NCBI GenBank assembly: GCA_937884485.1
Contig: CALGCG010000089.1
Coordinates: forward strand, 1-36,716
DNA: 36,716 bases
Source: an uncultured Bacteroidales bacterium
Lineage (GTDB): Bacteria; Bacteroidota; Bacteroidia; Bacteroidales; P3
Direction of reading: 5' to 3'
Shown: positions 25,470 to 32,911 of the stretch, piece by piece
How positions within the stretch are numbered: position 1 is the first letter of the stretch
Layout: the number at the start of each line of letters is the position of its first letter
Made by a program: the position numbers and the translations under genes
The notes under the pieces: model-generated
What the model saw: the letters and a program-made list of their open reading frames with translations, nothing else
What the model was told of the DNA's origin: nothing
Databases searched by the model: none

Positions 25470-25530
25470 TAGAGGCGTAGAGTTGTAGAGGCGTAGAGTT
25501 GTAAAGATGTAGAGCGGTAGAGCGGTAGAG
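25470..25530 (+). repeat. 8-bp tandem array, left arm (TAGAGNNG units)
   Basis: Seven full octamers and one partial: TAGAGGCG, TAGAGTTG, TAGAGGCG, TAGAGTTG, TAAAGATG, TAGAGCGG, TAGAGCGG, TAGAG. The five-base core is nearly constant and two positions vary. The inverted counterpart lies at 25641-25712. Confidence 0.88.
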
Positions 25531-25574
25531 GTATTTTAGGCTATATACTGTTTCGAAGAGGTATCCTATCAAAA

Positions 25575-25596
25575 ACCCCACACGAAAGTGTGGGGT
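25575..25596 (-). terminator. Hairpin terminator for the T9SS2-apbE-yicC operon
   Basis: ACCCCACAC (25575-25583) and GTGTGGGGT (25588-25596) pair around GAAA. On the minus strand a T run follows (the A run at 25571-25575), so it terminates leftward transcription about 110 bp after yicC. It lies between the two octamer arrays. Confidence 0.75.
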
Positions 25597-25640
25597 ATAT
25601 CCAGCAGGAGCACATCCAGCGTCTGGAAGAGTTATTATGG

Positions 25641-25712
25641 CTTTACGTCTTTACGCCTTTACACCTCTATAACTCTACGTCTCTACCACTCTACAGCTCT
25701 ACGCCTTTACAG
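25641..25712 (-). repeat. 8-bp tandem array, right arm (inverted relative to the left arm)
   Basis: Nine octamers on the plus strand: CTTTACGT, CTTTACGC, CTTTACAC, CTCTATAA, CTCTACGT, CTCTACCA, CTCTACAG, CTCTACGC, CTTTACAG. Their complement has the same TAGAG/TAAAG core as the left arm. The last unit runs into the yicC stop codon (25707-25709). Confidence 0.88.
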
Positions 25713-26579
25713 CACGTTCCCCAGCTGTTCTTTGATTTTCTCCAGTTCGTCTTTCATCTCCACCACGAGCTTCTGTATGCCCACATGGTTGGCTTTGGAG
25801 CCGGTGGTGTTGATTTCGCGGCCCATCTCTTGGGCTACGAAGCCCAGCTTTTTGCCGCAGGAGGGCTCGTTGGCCATGGTCTGGCGGAAGTAGTCGATGT
25901 GTTTCTGCAGGCGCACTTTCTCTTCGGTGATGTCGAGTTTTTCCAGATAGTAGATGAGTTCCTGTTCGAATCGGTTGGGGTCCACCTCGACGGCGGCTTC
26001 GGCGAGGTAGCGTTTGATGCGCTCCTTGGCGGTGTCTATGCGTTCGCCTTCGAGGGCGGGGATCTCGTTCAGCTTGGCTTCGATGAGGTCTACATGCTTG
26101 TGGAAGTCCACTTCGAGCACGCTGCCTTCGTGTGTGCGGAACTGGTCGCAGAGGTCGATGGCGCGCTGGAGGTCGGCGGCGGTCTGCTGCCATTGCTCGT
26201 CGCTGACATCGTCGCCGGCGGTGCTGTTCCAGATGTCGCTCATGGCGGCCACGGTGGTGAAGAGTCTGCCGCGGGTCTCGGGCTGGACGGTGAAGAGGTC
26301 GCCGGCGGCGCCGAGGAGGGCTTCGTAGCGTGCCGTCAGCAGGTCGCGGTTGAAGCCGGCGGCATTGGCGGCCGAGGTCTCCTCGCTGAGGATGCACTCC
26401 ACCTTGCCGCGCTCCAGGGCGCCGAGCATGGCGCGGATGTCCAGCTCGTGGGAGCGGTAGGCGGCGGGGACCTTGACGATGAGGTCGAGCTGTTTGCTGT
26501 TGAGGGTCTTGATTTCTATGTTTACTTTCTTGTCGCCGAAGGTGGACTGCACCTTGGCATAGCCTGTCATTGATTTCAT
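25707..26579 (-). CDS. YicC family endoribonuclease-like protein
   Basis: 290-residue cytoplasmic protein of the YicC/YloC family. The N terminus MKSMTGYAK and IEIKTLNSKQLDLIVKVP, the RGKVECIL segment, and the C-terminal DUF1732 part with KKLGFVAQEMGREINTTGSK are all family signatures. YicC is described as a stress-related endoribonuclease in E. coli; its role here is inferred from that. The length is normal. The ATG overlaps the apbE stop by four bases. The stop codon lies within the inverted octamer array. A gmk gene often follows yicC elsewhere but is absent here. Confidence 0.92.
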   Translation of the reverse strand: MKSMTGYAKVQSTFGDKKVNIEIKTLNSKQLDLIVKVPAAYRSHELDIRAMLGALERGKVECILSEETSAANAAGFNRDLLTARYEALLGAAGDLFTVQPETRGRLFTTVAAMSDIWNSTAGDDVSDEQWQQTAADLQRAIDLCDQFRTHEGSVLEVDFHKHVDLIEAKLNEIPALEGERIDTAKERIKRYLAEAAVEVDPNRFEQELIYYLEKLDITEEKVRLQKHIDYFRQTMANEPSCGKKLGFVAQEMGREINTTGSKANHVGIQKLVVEMKDELEKIKEQLGNVL

Positions 26580-27625
26580 TTTGTTCCTTTGATTATTCTG
26601 TCCATAAATCCTTTTGTTCCGTATTCCTTGAGTGTGCCGCAGGAGTCATAGATGAAGTACACGGCATCGGTTCCGGGGCCGCCGGGATGGGCGGCGATGA
26701 AGCACCGGGCGCTGTCGAGTCCCATGACCATGTAGGCTGTGGCCATGGCGTCGGCCAGCCAGCCGTCGCTTTCGACGACGGAGACGCTGAGCAGCGAATG
26801 GCGCACAGGGCGTCCGGTGGCGGGGTCGATGGTGTGGGAGTAGCGCACGCCGTCGCGCTCGTAGTATTTGCGGTAGCTGCCGGAGGTGACCACAGAGGCG
26901 TCGGTGAGCGCTATGGCGGTCTGCACTTCGGGCTCGCTGTAGCGGTCGGATGCAGGGCGTTCGATGCCCACCTTCCAGGGGGTGCCGTCGGCTTTGAGGC
27001 CGCGGGAGACCACCTCGCCGCCGATGTCGACAAGGTAGCTGGTGATATTGTGGTCGTCGAGCAGTCGTGCCACGAGGTCGGAGGCATAGCCTTGGGCGAT
27101 TGCATTGAAGTCAAGCTCGGTATTTGGGTCGTCGCGCAGGAGGCGGTTGCCGGTGTAGCCTATGCCGCTGTGGGCAGTGCGCAGCATCGCGGCGAGGGTG
27201 GCGCTGTCGGGCTCGCTGCGCTCCTTGAAGCTGAAGCCCCAGGCCTGCACCAGGCGGCCGACACGTATGTCGAAGGCGGTGTCGGTATATTCCATGGTGC
27301 GCAGGGAGTTCTGCAGGAGGAAGAGGAGTATGTCGTCGAGCGTGTCGGTCTGGCCGGCGTTGATGCGTCGCAGCAATGACGAGTCGACCCACAGTGAGGC
27401 CGAGAGGTCGAAAGCGTGGAGCAGGGAGTCTATCTGCGGCTGGAGGTTACGCTGCCGGGGGTCGAGGTACTGGATGCTGTAGTAGGTGCCCTGGGCTTCG
27501 CCGTTGAGGCGTATGGGCTGCTGCCGTTGGCAGGCTCCGAGGAGCAGCACGGCGGAGGCTAACGTTATCAAAAAGCGTCCGGCACGGAGGTGCCGAACGC
27601 TTTTGTCTTTAAGATATGTATTCAT
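26576..27625 (-). CDS. apbE: FAD:protein FMN transferase (ApbE)
   Basis: 349-residue lipoprotein that attaches FMN to threonine of target proteins outside the cytoplasmic membrane. A lysine/arginine-rich N terminus and hydrophobic stretch end in the lipobox LLGAC (cysteine 32). GEAQGTYYSIQYLD, FNAIAQGYASDLVARLL, DIGGEV, DASVVTSGSYRKYY and HTIDPATGRPVRHSLLSV are family motifs. The start overlaps the stop of the upstream T9SS gene by one base. A terminator-like hairpin (27571-27604) lies inside the first 20 codons, so expression may be reduced relative to the upstream gene. No recognisable flavinylated target (NQR/RNF or FMN-binding protein) is in the window. Confidence 0.93.
   Translation of the reverse strand: MNTYLKDKSVRHLRAGRFLITLASAVLLLGACQRQQPIRLNGEAQGTYYSIQYLDPRQRNLQPQIDSLLHAFDLSASLWVDSSLLRRINAGQTDTLDDILLFLLQNSLRTMEYTDTAFDIRVGRLVQAWGFSFKERSEPDSATLAAMLRTAHSGIGYTGNRLLRDDPNTELDFNAIAQGYASDLVARLLDDHNITSYLVDIGGEVVSRGLKADGTPWKVGIERPASDRYSEPEVQTAIALTDASVVTSGSYRKYYERDGVRYSHTIDPATGRPVRHSLLSVSVVESDGWLADAMATAYMVMGLDSARCFIAAHPGGPGTDAVYFIYDSCGTLKEYGTKGFMDRIIKGTK
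27571..27604 (-). terminator. Terminator-like hairpin inside the apbE signal-peptide codons
   Basis: The plus-strand arms AAAAGCGTCCGGCAC (27571-27585) and GTGCCGAACGCTTTT (27590-27604) pair over 15 bp with one G-U, around GGAG. Read on the minus strand the hairpin ends in TTTTT. It lies 20 bp after the T9SS gene stop and within apbE codons 8-18. Confidence 0.65.
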
Positions 27626-29817
27626 TATTTGTTGACAATGAATTTGCGTGTGGTCTGTTCGCCGTTGAGGGAACGAATCTGGAGGGTGTAGTTGCCGACG
27701 GCGAGGGCGCCGAGGTCGAGCTGTGTGGCCGTGGCGTTGACGTCGCGGCGGATGACCTGCTGGCCGATGGCGTTGTAGACAATGACCTCGCTGATGCCTT
27801 CGCTGCTCTCAACATTGAGGTAGCGGCTGGCAGGGTTGGGGTAGAGGTTGACATTGATGTCGTCGGCTTCGTCGATACCCACAGTGTAGGTGATGGTGAT
27901 CCAGTTGTTGGCTGTGCAGCCCTTGTCGCTGGTGGTCTCGAGGTGGATGTCGGTGTTTTCGGAGACGGTCTCGGAGATGGTTTTCTCGGTGCTGAAGGGC
28001 GTGGTCTCGTTGTTCTTGAACCACTTGTAGGTGTTGTTGTCGGCAGGGTTGTCAACGATGGTGAGGTGGGCAACGTTGCCGGTGGAAGGATGGAGGTGCC
28101 AGTTGCCTTCGATGGAAACCACGGGGGTGTGGTTGACGGTGAGGTACAGGCGTCCAACGGAGTCGCATCCGACGCTGTTGCGCGTGCCGGGAAGCACGTA
28201 GGTCTGCACGGTGGAGGCGGTGTAGGTCTGCTGGGTGAAGGGCCAGTAGTAGCTGTCGCAAACGGTGTCGTGGCTGTCGGCATAGGACTTGTGGTTGACG
28301 ACAATGTGGACCATCATGGAAGTGTCGTAGCAGAGGTTGACGTCCTCGTGGATCTTGGAGACAAGGAGGGAATCGGTGCTCTCGGTGAATTCGTAGCGGC
28401 TACCGTTGAAGGAGATGGTGTACTTGTCGCAGACGGTGTCGTAGCGAGGATTGGGGTTGACTCCGTTGCGCACCTCGGCGATGGTGAGGTTCAGGGTGTG
28501 GTGGGTGACGCAGCGAGTAGAGAAGTGAGTGGAGTAGAGCTCAAGGCCATTGCGGTCAGTGGTGTAGACGCCACTGGCGATGAAGGAGGCGGTGTCCTTG
28601 CTGCCGACTTCACCGGCACGGTTGTCGAAGCGGAAAATGTATTTCTCGCATGCCGAAGCGGTGTGGGTCTTGTATTCGTCGACGATATGGAGGTTGAGGT
28701 ATTTGTTCTCAACGCACGTGGCGGAGCTGGAGTCAACGACGTGTGCGATTGTGTCGGTATAGTAGGCTGTACGGTTGACAGACCAGGTGTACTTGCCGCA
28801 GTTCTCGACATAGGTGGTGTCGTGCTGGATGCCGGAGAAGCTGGTGATGCGAAGGGCCACAAGGCTGTCGCAGTTGCCGACGGTGGTCTTGGTGTAGTGC
28901 AGCAGGGTCCTGTTGGTGTCGGCAAAAGAATAGTTGGTGCCGAACCAGTTGATGCGGCAGCCGCCGGTGGTGTCGCGGACAACCACGTTGGCGGTGTCGG
29001 TGAAGCTGTTTATGATGGTGAGGTTGATATGGGTGTAGTTGATGCAACCTTCGGTGGTGTCGGTTTCAACCTGTATACCGCTGGTGGTGAGGGTGTCGCC
29101 GTTGAAGATGTACTTGTCGCAGGCAACGACATCGATGGTGTCGTGTCTCTCACCCGAGAAAGCAGTGACCTGAAGGCTGATGATACTGTCGCAGCCCTGG
29201 GCAGAGGTAAGGGTGTCGGTATGTATGTCATTGTCTGTGATGACGGTGTTGTTCCAGGTGTAGCTGCAGCCTGCCTCAACCTGCTCCAAGGGCATGATGA
29301 CATTGGCGTTGATGGTGAGGTTGAGGTTGACACTATAGTCACAATAAGTGGCGTGGATGGTGTCATTGGTCAGGTTGACACTTGCGGTGTAGACCTGGCC
29401 CCAGGGAGCGGTGTAGGAGCCGCACTCGGTGATGGTCTTGTTGAAAGCCTCGGTGCCGCCGAGAGTGACCGCGATTTTGATGATGCTGTCGCAGCCATTG
29501 GTGGCCGTGAGGGTGTCAAAGTAGTTGCCCGGGGTCTTGAATACCTTGTTGTTCCACGTGGCAGAGCAAATGCCGCTGACAGGATGGGCTGTTGCAGTGT
29601 CGTAGTTGGAGGGCAGCATGGAAAGGTTGAGGATGTAAGTGGTGCTGTCCTGGGTGTAGATGGCGACAGTGTCGTGTGTGTAGACAGTACCATTTATCCA
29701 CTGGAATTTACCGCAGACGGTAGTGTCGGTGATTACCAAATTGCCGGCTTTGTTCTGGCCAATAGCCATAGGCATGCATGCAATAGCCAATAACAGACTC
29801 AATAATACTTTTTTCAT
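27625..29817 (-). CDS. Secreted cysteine-repeat protein with T9SS type A sorting domain
   Basis: 730 residues. It has a signal peptide (MKKVLLSLLLAIACMPMAIGQ) and a C-terminal T9SS type A sorting domain at 658-730 (LYPNPASRYLNVES to RKFIVNK). Between them lie about ten degenerate repeats of 40-70 residues. Each begins near a cysteine with an aromatic three to five residues later (e.g. CGKFQW, CSYTWNN, CDKYIFNG, CGKYTW, CDSYYW), and many end with GCDS followed by a strand such as RLYLTV. The paired cysteines suggest one disulfide per repeat, forming a long surface rod or adhesin-like stalk. A weak PKD-like region precedes the sorting domain. apbE and yicC follow with touching frames. Confidence 0.9.
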   Translation of the reverse strand: MKKVLLSLLLAIACMPMAIGQNKAGNLVITDTTVCGKFQWINGTVYTHDTVAIYTQDSTTYILNLSMLPSNYDTATAHPVSGICSATWNNKVFKTPGNYFDTLTATNGCDSIIKIAVTLGGTEAFNKTITECGSYTAPWGQVYTASVNLTNDTIHATYCDYSVNLNLTINANVIMPLEQVEAGCSYTWNNTVITDNDIHTDTLTSAQGCDSIISLQVTAFSGERHDTIDVVACDKYIFNGDTLTTSGIQVETDTTEGCINYTHINLTIINSFTDTANVVVRDTTGGCRINWFGTNYSFADTNRTLLHYTKTTVGNCDSLVALRITSFSGIQHDTTYVENCGKYTWSVNRTAYYTDTIAHVVDSSSATCVENKYLNLHIVDEYKTHTASACEKYIFRFDNRAGEVGSKDTASFIASGVYTTDRNGLELYSTHFSTRCVTHHTLNLTIAEVRNGVNPNPRYDTVCDKYTISFNGSRYEFTESTDSLLVSKIHEDVNLCYDTSMMVHIVVNHKSYADSHDTVCDSYYWPFTQQTYTASTVQTYVLPGTRNSVGCDSVGRLYLTVNHTPVVSIEGNWHLHPSTGNVAHLTIVDNPADNNTYKWFKNNETTPFSTEKTISETVSENTDIHLETTSDKGCTANNWITITYTVGIDEADDINVNLYPNPASRYLNVESSEGISEVIVYNAIGQQVIRRDVNATATQLDLGALAVGNYTLQIRSLNGEQTTRKFIVNK

Positions 29818-29931
29818 CTTGTTAGTGTGTATTTTTTATTTATTATTATTCCTAATTTGTTTTATTCAATTGTTTGTTGTTTAGTTTGTTGCACCGACGG
29901 AGGCGTTTTCTTTGCCGTCAAGAACAACATG

Positions 29932-29939
29932 CAAAGATA
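29932..29939 (-). promoter_or_regulatory. -7 element of the cysteine-repeat T9SS gene
   Basis: The minus strand reads TATCTTTG, a full TAnnTTTG match, 114 bp upstream of the ATG at 29817. The leader would be about 107 bases, AU-rich near the start codon, much like that of the other T9SS gene. The -33 box is weak. Confidence 0.6.
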
Positions 29940-29988
29940 ACACTTTTTTTCGGAATGAACATATTTTTGTTGAAAAAACTGTCTTTTT

Positions 29989-31422
29989 TTAAGATTTTAA
30001 CACTAATTCGGCAATGTTTTCAACGTGTTGTGTGTGGGGGAACATGTCGACGGGCTGTATCCGTCGCACCTCGTAGCGCTCGGCCAGCATCTGCAGGTCG
30101 CGCGCCTGGGTGGCGGGGTTGCAGCTGACATAGACAATCTTGCGCGGGGCTGTGGCCAGCAGTTGGGCAACAACCTTCTCGTGCATACCGGCACGCGGAG
30201 GGTCGGTGACGACGACGTCGGGCCGTCCGTTGGCGGCGATGAACTCCTCGGTGAGGACCTGCGCCATGTCGCCAGCATAGAAGCGTGTATTGTCGAACCC
30301 GTTGAGTCGGGCATTGCATTTGGCGTCGGCAATGGCTTCCTCTACGTATTCAATACCAACCACTTGTCGGCATTTGTCAGCCAGGAAAAGGGCAATGGTG
30401 CCCGTGCCGGTATAGAGGTCGTAGAGGGTGTCTTCGGGACGGAGTTCGGCCAGCTCCGCCACATAGCTGTAGAGGCGCTGCGCCTGAGCCGAATTGGTTT
30501 GGTAGAAGGATTTGGGGTTGATGATGAATTTCAGCTCCTTGCCGCCCTGGTAGCCTTGCATGTGCTCTTCTATATGGTCGCTGCCACGGTAGGTAACAAC
30601 GGTCTGGTCGCTGTAAGAGTCGTTTAATTTGGTGTTTACAATATATTGTAGCGAGGTGATTTGCGGGAATTGCGAGGCCAGCATGTCGAGCAGGGGGAAG
30701 AGAAGGGTAGGGTTGTCCTCGGCAACAATGACGATAACCATCCATTGGCCCGTGGAGGTGTTGCGGATGACAAGGTTGCGCAGGAATCCTGTGTGGTTGC
30801 GAATGTCGTAGTAGTCAAGGTGGTTGGCTTCGGCATAGCGTCGCACGGCCATGCGAATGTCGTTGCTCGGGTCCTGCTGCAGGGCGCAGTGCTCGATGTT
30901 GAGCACCTTGTCGAAGAGCTGGGGGATGTGGAACCCCAGCGCTCCGGGGGATGGCTGCGGAGTGTCGCCGGAGGCCAGCTCTTCCGCCGTGCGCCAGGCT
31001 TTGGTGGAGAAGGTGAACTCGAGTTTGTTGCGGTAATAGTAGATGTTCTCCGAACCGCAAATGGGGCGCATGCCTGAGCAGTCGACGTTGCCCAGCCGCT
31101 CCAGGTTGTCGCGCACCTGGCGCTGCTTGGCCTCAAGCTGGGATTCGTACCGGAGGGTCTGCCATTTGCATCCTCCGCACACGCCATAGTGGGGGCAGCG
31201 GGCATCGACACGGAGGTCGGAGTAGCGGTGGAACTTCACCGCCCGCCCCTCTGCATAGTTCTTTTTCTTCTTGTGGAGCTGTATGTCTACAATGTCGCCC
31301 GGCACCACGAAGGGCACAAACACCACCAGGCCGTCGACTTTGGCCACAGCCATGCCTTCGGCGCCGGCGTCGGCGATGGTCACCTGCTCCAGCAATGGCA
31401 ACTCTCGGTTTCTTCTTCCCAT
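29989..31422 (-). CDS. rlmD: 23S rRNA (uracil-C5)-methyltransferase, RlmD-like
   Basis: 477-residue RNA methyltransferase of the RlmD/TrmA group. A TRAM domain occupies about 8-65 (GAEGMAVAKVDGLVVFVP). A four-cysteine iron-sulphur site follows: C76, C82 and C85 (CPHYGVCGGC) and C179 (IEHC). The SAM domain has LYDLYTGTGTIALFLA and DVVVTDPPRAG. The catalytic cysteine is C434 in YVSCNPAT, and the base is the glutamate in FPHTQHVE. Whether the target is U1939 (RlmD) or U747 (RlmCD type) cannot be told from sequence. It lies 108 bp after rpmH behind a terminator. Confidence 0.92.
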   Translation of the reverse strand: MGRRNRELPLLEQVTIADAGAEGMAVAKVDGLVVFVPFVVPGDIVDIQLHKKKKNYAEGRAVKFHRYSDLRVDARCPHYGVCGGCKWQTLRYESQLEAKQRQVRDNLERLGNVDCSGMRPICGSENIYYYRNKLEFTFSTKAWRTAEELASGDTPQPSPGALGFHIPQLFDKVLNIEHCALQQDPSNDIRMAVRRYAEANHLDYYDIRNHTGFLRNLVIRNTSTGQWMVIVIVAEDNPTLLFPLLDMLASQFPQITSLQYIVNTKLNDSYSDQTVVTYRGSDHIEEHMQGYQGGKELKFIINPKSFYQTNSAQAQRLYSYVAELAELRPEDTLYDLYTGTGTIALFLADKCRQVVGIEYVEEAIADAKCNARLNGFDNTRFYAGDMAQVLTEEFIAANGRPDVVVTDPPRAGMHEKVVAQLLATAPRKIVYVSCNPATQARDLQMLAERYEVRRIQPVDMFPHTQHVENIAELVLKS

Positions 31423-31460
31423 AGGTTTTTTGATTCTTTCTGGTTTCTATAAACAAAAAA

Positions 31461-31481
31461 AGAAGTATCCTCAATACTTCT
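31461..31481. terminator. Terminator after rpmH
   Basis: AGAAGTAT (31461-31468) and ATACTTCT (31474-31481) pair around CCTCA, with A residues to the left and T residues to the right. On the minus strand it ends rpmH transcription before rlmD. Confidence 0.75.
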
Positions 31482-31530
31482 TTTCTCTTTGCAACGACGT
31501 ACAAGTCTCCATGGTATATGGAGGTCTTGC

Positions 31531-31677
31531 TTATCGTTCGTCGGAAACGGTCAGTCTCTTTCTGCCTTTTCTACGACGTGCGGCCAGCACTTTTCTACCG
31601 TTGGCGGTAGACATTCTCTTGCGGAAACCGTGCTTGTTTGCTCTTTTTCTAAGTGACGGTTGGAATGTTCTTTTCAT
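31531..31677 (-). CDS. rpmH: 50S ribosomal protein L34
   Basis: 48-residue ribosomal protein with the invariant MKRTFQPS start, KRANKHGFRKRM and GRKVLAARRRKGRKRL. It lies in the large subunit near the exit tunnel region. A longer frame extends upstream to 31770, but the conserved start fixes the ATG at 31677. The neighbours usual in many bacteria (rnpA, yidC) are absent here, which is common in Bacteroidota. The promoter -7 element lies at 31724-31731. Confidence 0.97.
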   Translation of the reverse strand: MKRTFQPSLRKRANKHGFRKRMSTANGRKVLAARRRKGRKRLTVSDER

Positions 31678-31723
31678 CTTTCTGCTATATTTTTTGTTTC
31701 TTTTTTCGTCAAAATTGAGTTTG

Positions 31724-31731
31724 CAAAAGTA
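31724..31731 (-). promoter_or_regulatory. -7 element of rpmH
   Basis: The minus strand reads TACTTTTG, matching TAnnTTTG, about 46 bp before the rpmH ATG. Confidence 0.65.
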
Positions 31732-31856
31732 CACATTTTTTTTGAATTGTTGATAAAAATTTCTTCCCAAGGAATCTTTTGTTCGTGTAATCTATTGTTT
31801 ATCAGTATTAAAAAAGCGAAAAATAAATTCTTTTTTTCTGTTTGAAAAAAAATTTG

Positions 31857-31864
31857 TACATTTG
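31857..31864 (+). promoter_or_regulatory. -7 element of the TPR-secG-helicase operon
   Basis: TACATTTG matches TAnnTTTG, 82 bp before the ATG at 31947. It overlaps the palindrome ATTTGCAAAT (31860-31869). The region is very AT-rich and shared with the divergent rpmH promoter. Confidence 0.6.
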
Positions 31865-31946
31865 CAAATCCATTTTTCAATGTGAAAAGTTGTTAAATGA
31901 GAAAAATTTTGAACAGATAAAGTAACAAAAAACGCAGTTGGCGAAT

Positions 31947-32543
31947 ATGGACAAGAAACAGTTTATCGAGATGCTATCGGATCCCAGCCGTTTCACCTCT
32001 CAGGACCGTGGGTGGCTGAAAGCCCAATTGGCCAAGTACCCGCACTCTTCGTTGGTGCGCACGCTGGCCCTGCTGGCCGACCATGCCTTCGGCTTCGACA
32101 CCCCCGAGGAACGGCGCGCCGCCATGCTGTCGGTCTGCAATCCCGCCGCACTCGACGGTTTGCTCGACAAGGCCTCTGCCGCCGCAGCTCCCGCTTCCGA
32201 CGACCCCTCCTTCGACATCCTCAGCGAGATCAACACCTTCCAGGAGGTCTCCTTCAAGACCGCTCCCAAGAGCGTAATTCTGTCGAATTTTCTCCAGGTC
32301 GACCCCTCGGAAGAGGGAAATCAGGACACCCCCGACGCCGGACGGCACGATTTCAACGACAAAAAAAGTTTGTCGCCCGATGTCTCTCTTGGCACTGAAA
32401 CTCTTGCAGTTATACTTGAAAACCAGGGCCGCTACGACAAGGCTTTGGCAATTTATAAGAATTTATTGGCCCGTAATCCCGAAAAAAGTAGTATTTTTGC
32501 ACCCCGAATTCAGAGACTGACAACAATAATAAATAGTAAATAA
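31947..32543 (+). CDS. Small TPR-containing protein upstream of secG
   Basis: 198-residue cytoplasmic protein of unknown function. It has a helical N-terminal part (WLKAQLAKYPHSSLVRTLA), an acidic low-complexity middle (about 75-140) and one recognisable TPR near the C terminus (LAVILENQGRYDKALAIY). Bacteroidota genomes often have such a gene immediately before secG, but its role is not established. The ATG at 31947 is chosen over an in-frame TTG at 31938. secG follows after 11 bp. The last codons contain a promoter-like sequence (32492-32499). Confidence 0.82.
   Translation: MDKKQFIEMLSDPSRFTSQDRGWLKAQLAKYPHSSLVRTLALLADHAFGFDTPEERRAAMLSVCNPAALDGLLDKASAAAAPASDDPSFDILSEINTFQEVSFKTAPKSVILSNFLQVDPSEEGNQDTPDAGRHDFNDKKSLSPDVSLGTETLAVILENQGRYDKALAIYKNLLARNPEKSSIFAPRIQRLTTIINSK
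32492..32499 (+). promoter_or_regulatory. Internal -7 element upstream of secG
   Basis: TATTTTTG, within the last 20 codons of the upstream gene and 55 bp before the secG ATG. It sits in an 18-base sequence identical to that at the ribD promoter (15687-15704). Confidence 0.5.
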
Positions 32544-32554
32544 ATTTAATAACT

Positions 32555-32905
32555 ATGCTGTATAACATCATCGTAATCCTGATTATCATTGTTTGCGTTT
32601 TGCTTGCATTGGTTGTGCTTGTGCAGAACTCCAAAGGCGGCGGCCTTGCTGCCAATTTTTCTGCTCCCACCCAGGTGATGGGTGTGCGCCAGACTGCCGA
32701 CTTCCTCGAGAAAGCCACCTGGTGGCTTGCCGGTATCCTCGTGGCCCTCAGCCTTGTGGCAACCATCAGCATCCATCGCGGCCAGGCCGCCGACCCGCTC
32801 CAGTCCGAAGTGAAGGTGGCCGACTATAGCCCCATCCAGCAGGCTCCCGCAGCCTCTGCCGTGCCCGTGGCCGCCACGCCCGCCCCCGAGGCTGACCAGC
32901 AGTAA
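32555..32905 (+). CDS. secG: Preprotein translocase subunit SecG
   Basis: 116-residue inner-membrane protein of the Sec translocon. Two membrane helices (about 3-23 and 57-75) flank the conserved cytosolic loop LVQNSKGGGLAANF. The C-terminal tail is rich in Ala, Pro and Glu, a common and poorly conserved feature. Sec export is required for the signal-peptide proteins of this window, including the two T9SS clients. A helicase gene follows after 6 bp. Confidence 0.94.
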   Translation: MLYNIIVILIIIVCVLLALVVLVQNSKGGGLAANFSAPTQVMGVRQTADFLEKATWWLAGILVALSLVATISIHRGQAADPLQSEVKVADYSPIQQAPAASAVPVAATPAPEADQQ

Positions 32906-32911
32906 AAAGCC

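Noticed and set aside
27616..29793. A 725-residue plus-strand open frame opposite the cysteine-repeat protein
   Set aside because: A shadow of the real gene, which has a signal peptide, repeats and a sorting domain on the minus strand.
31678..31770. N-terminal extension of L34 to 79 residues
   Set aside because: The extension covers the promoter -7 element and has no similarity to L34, whose start MKRTFQPS is invariant.
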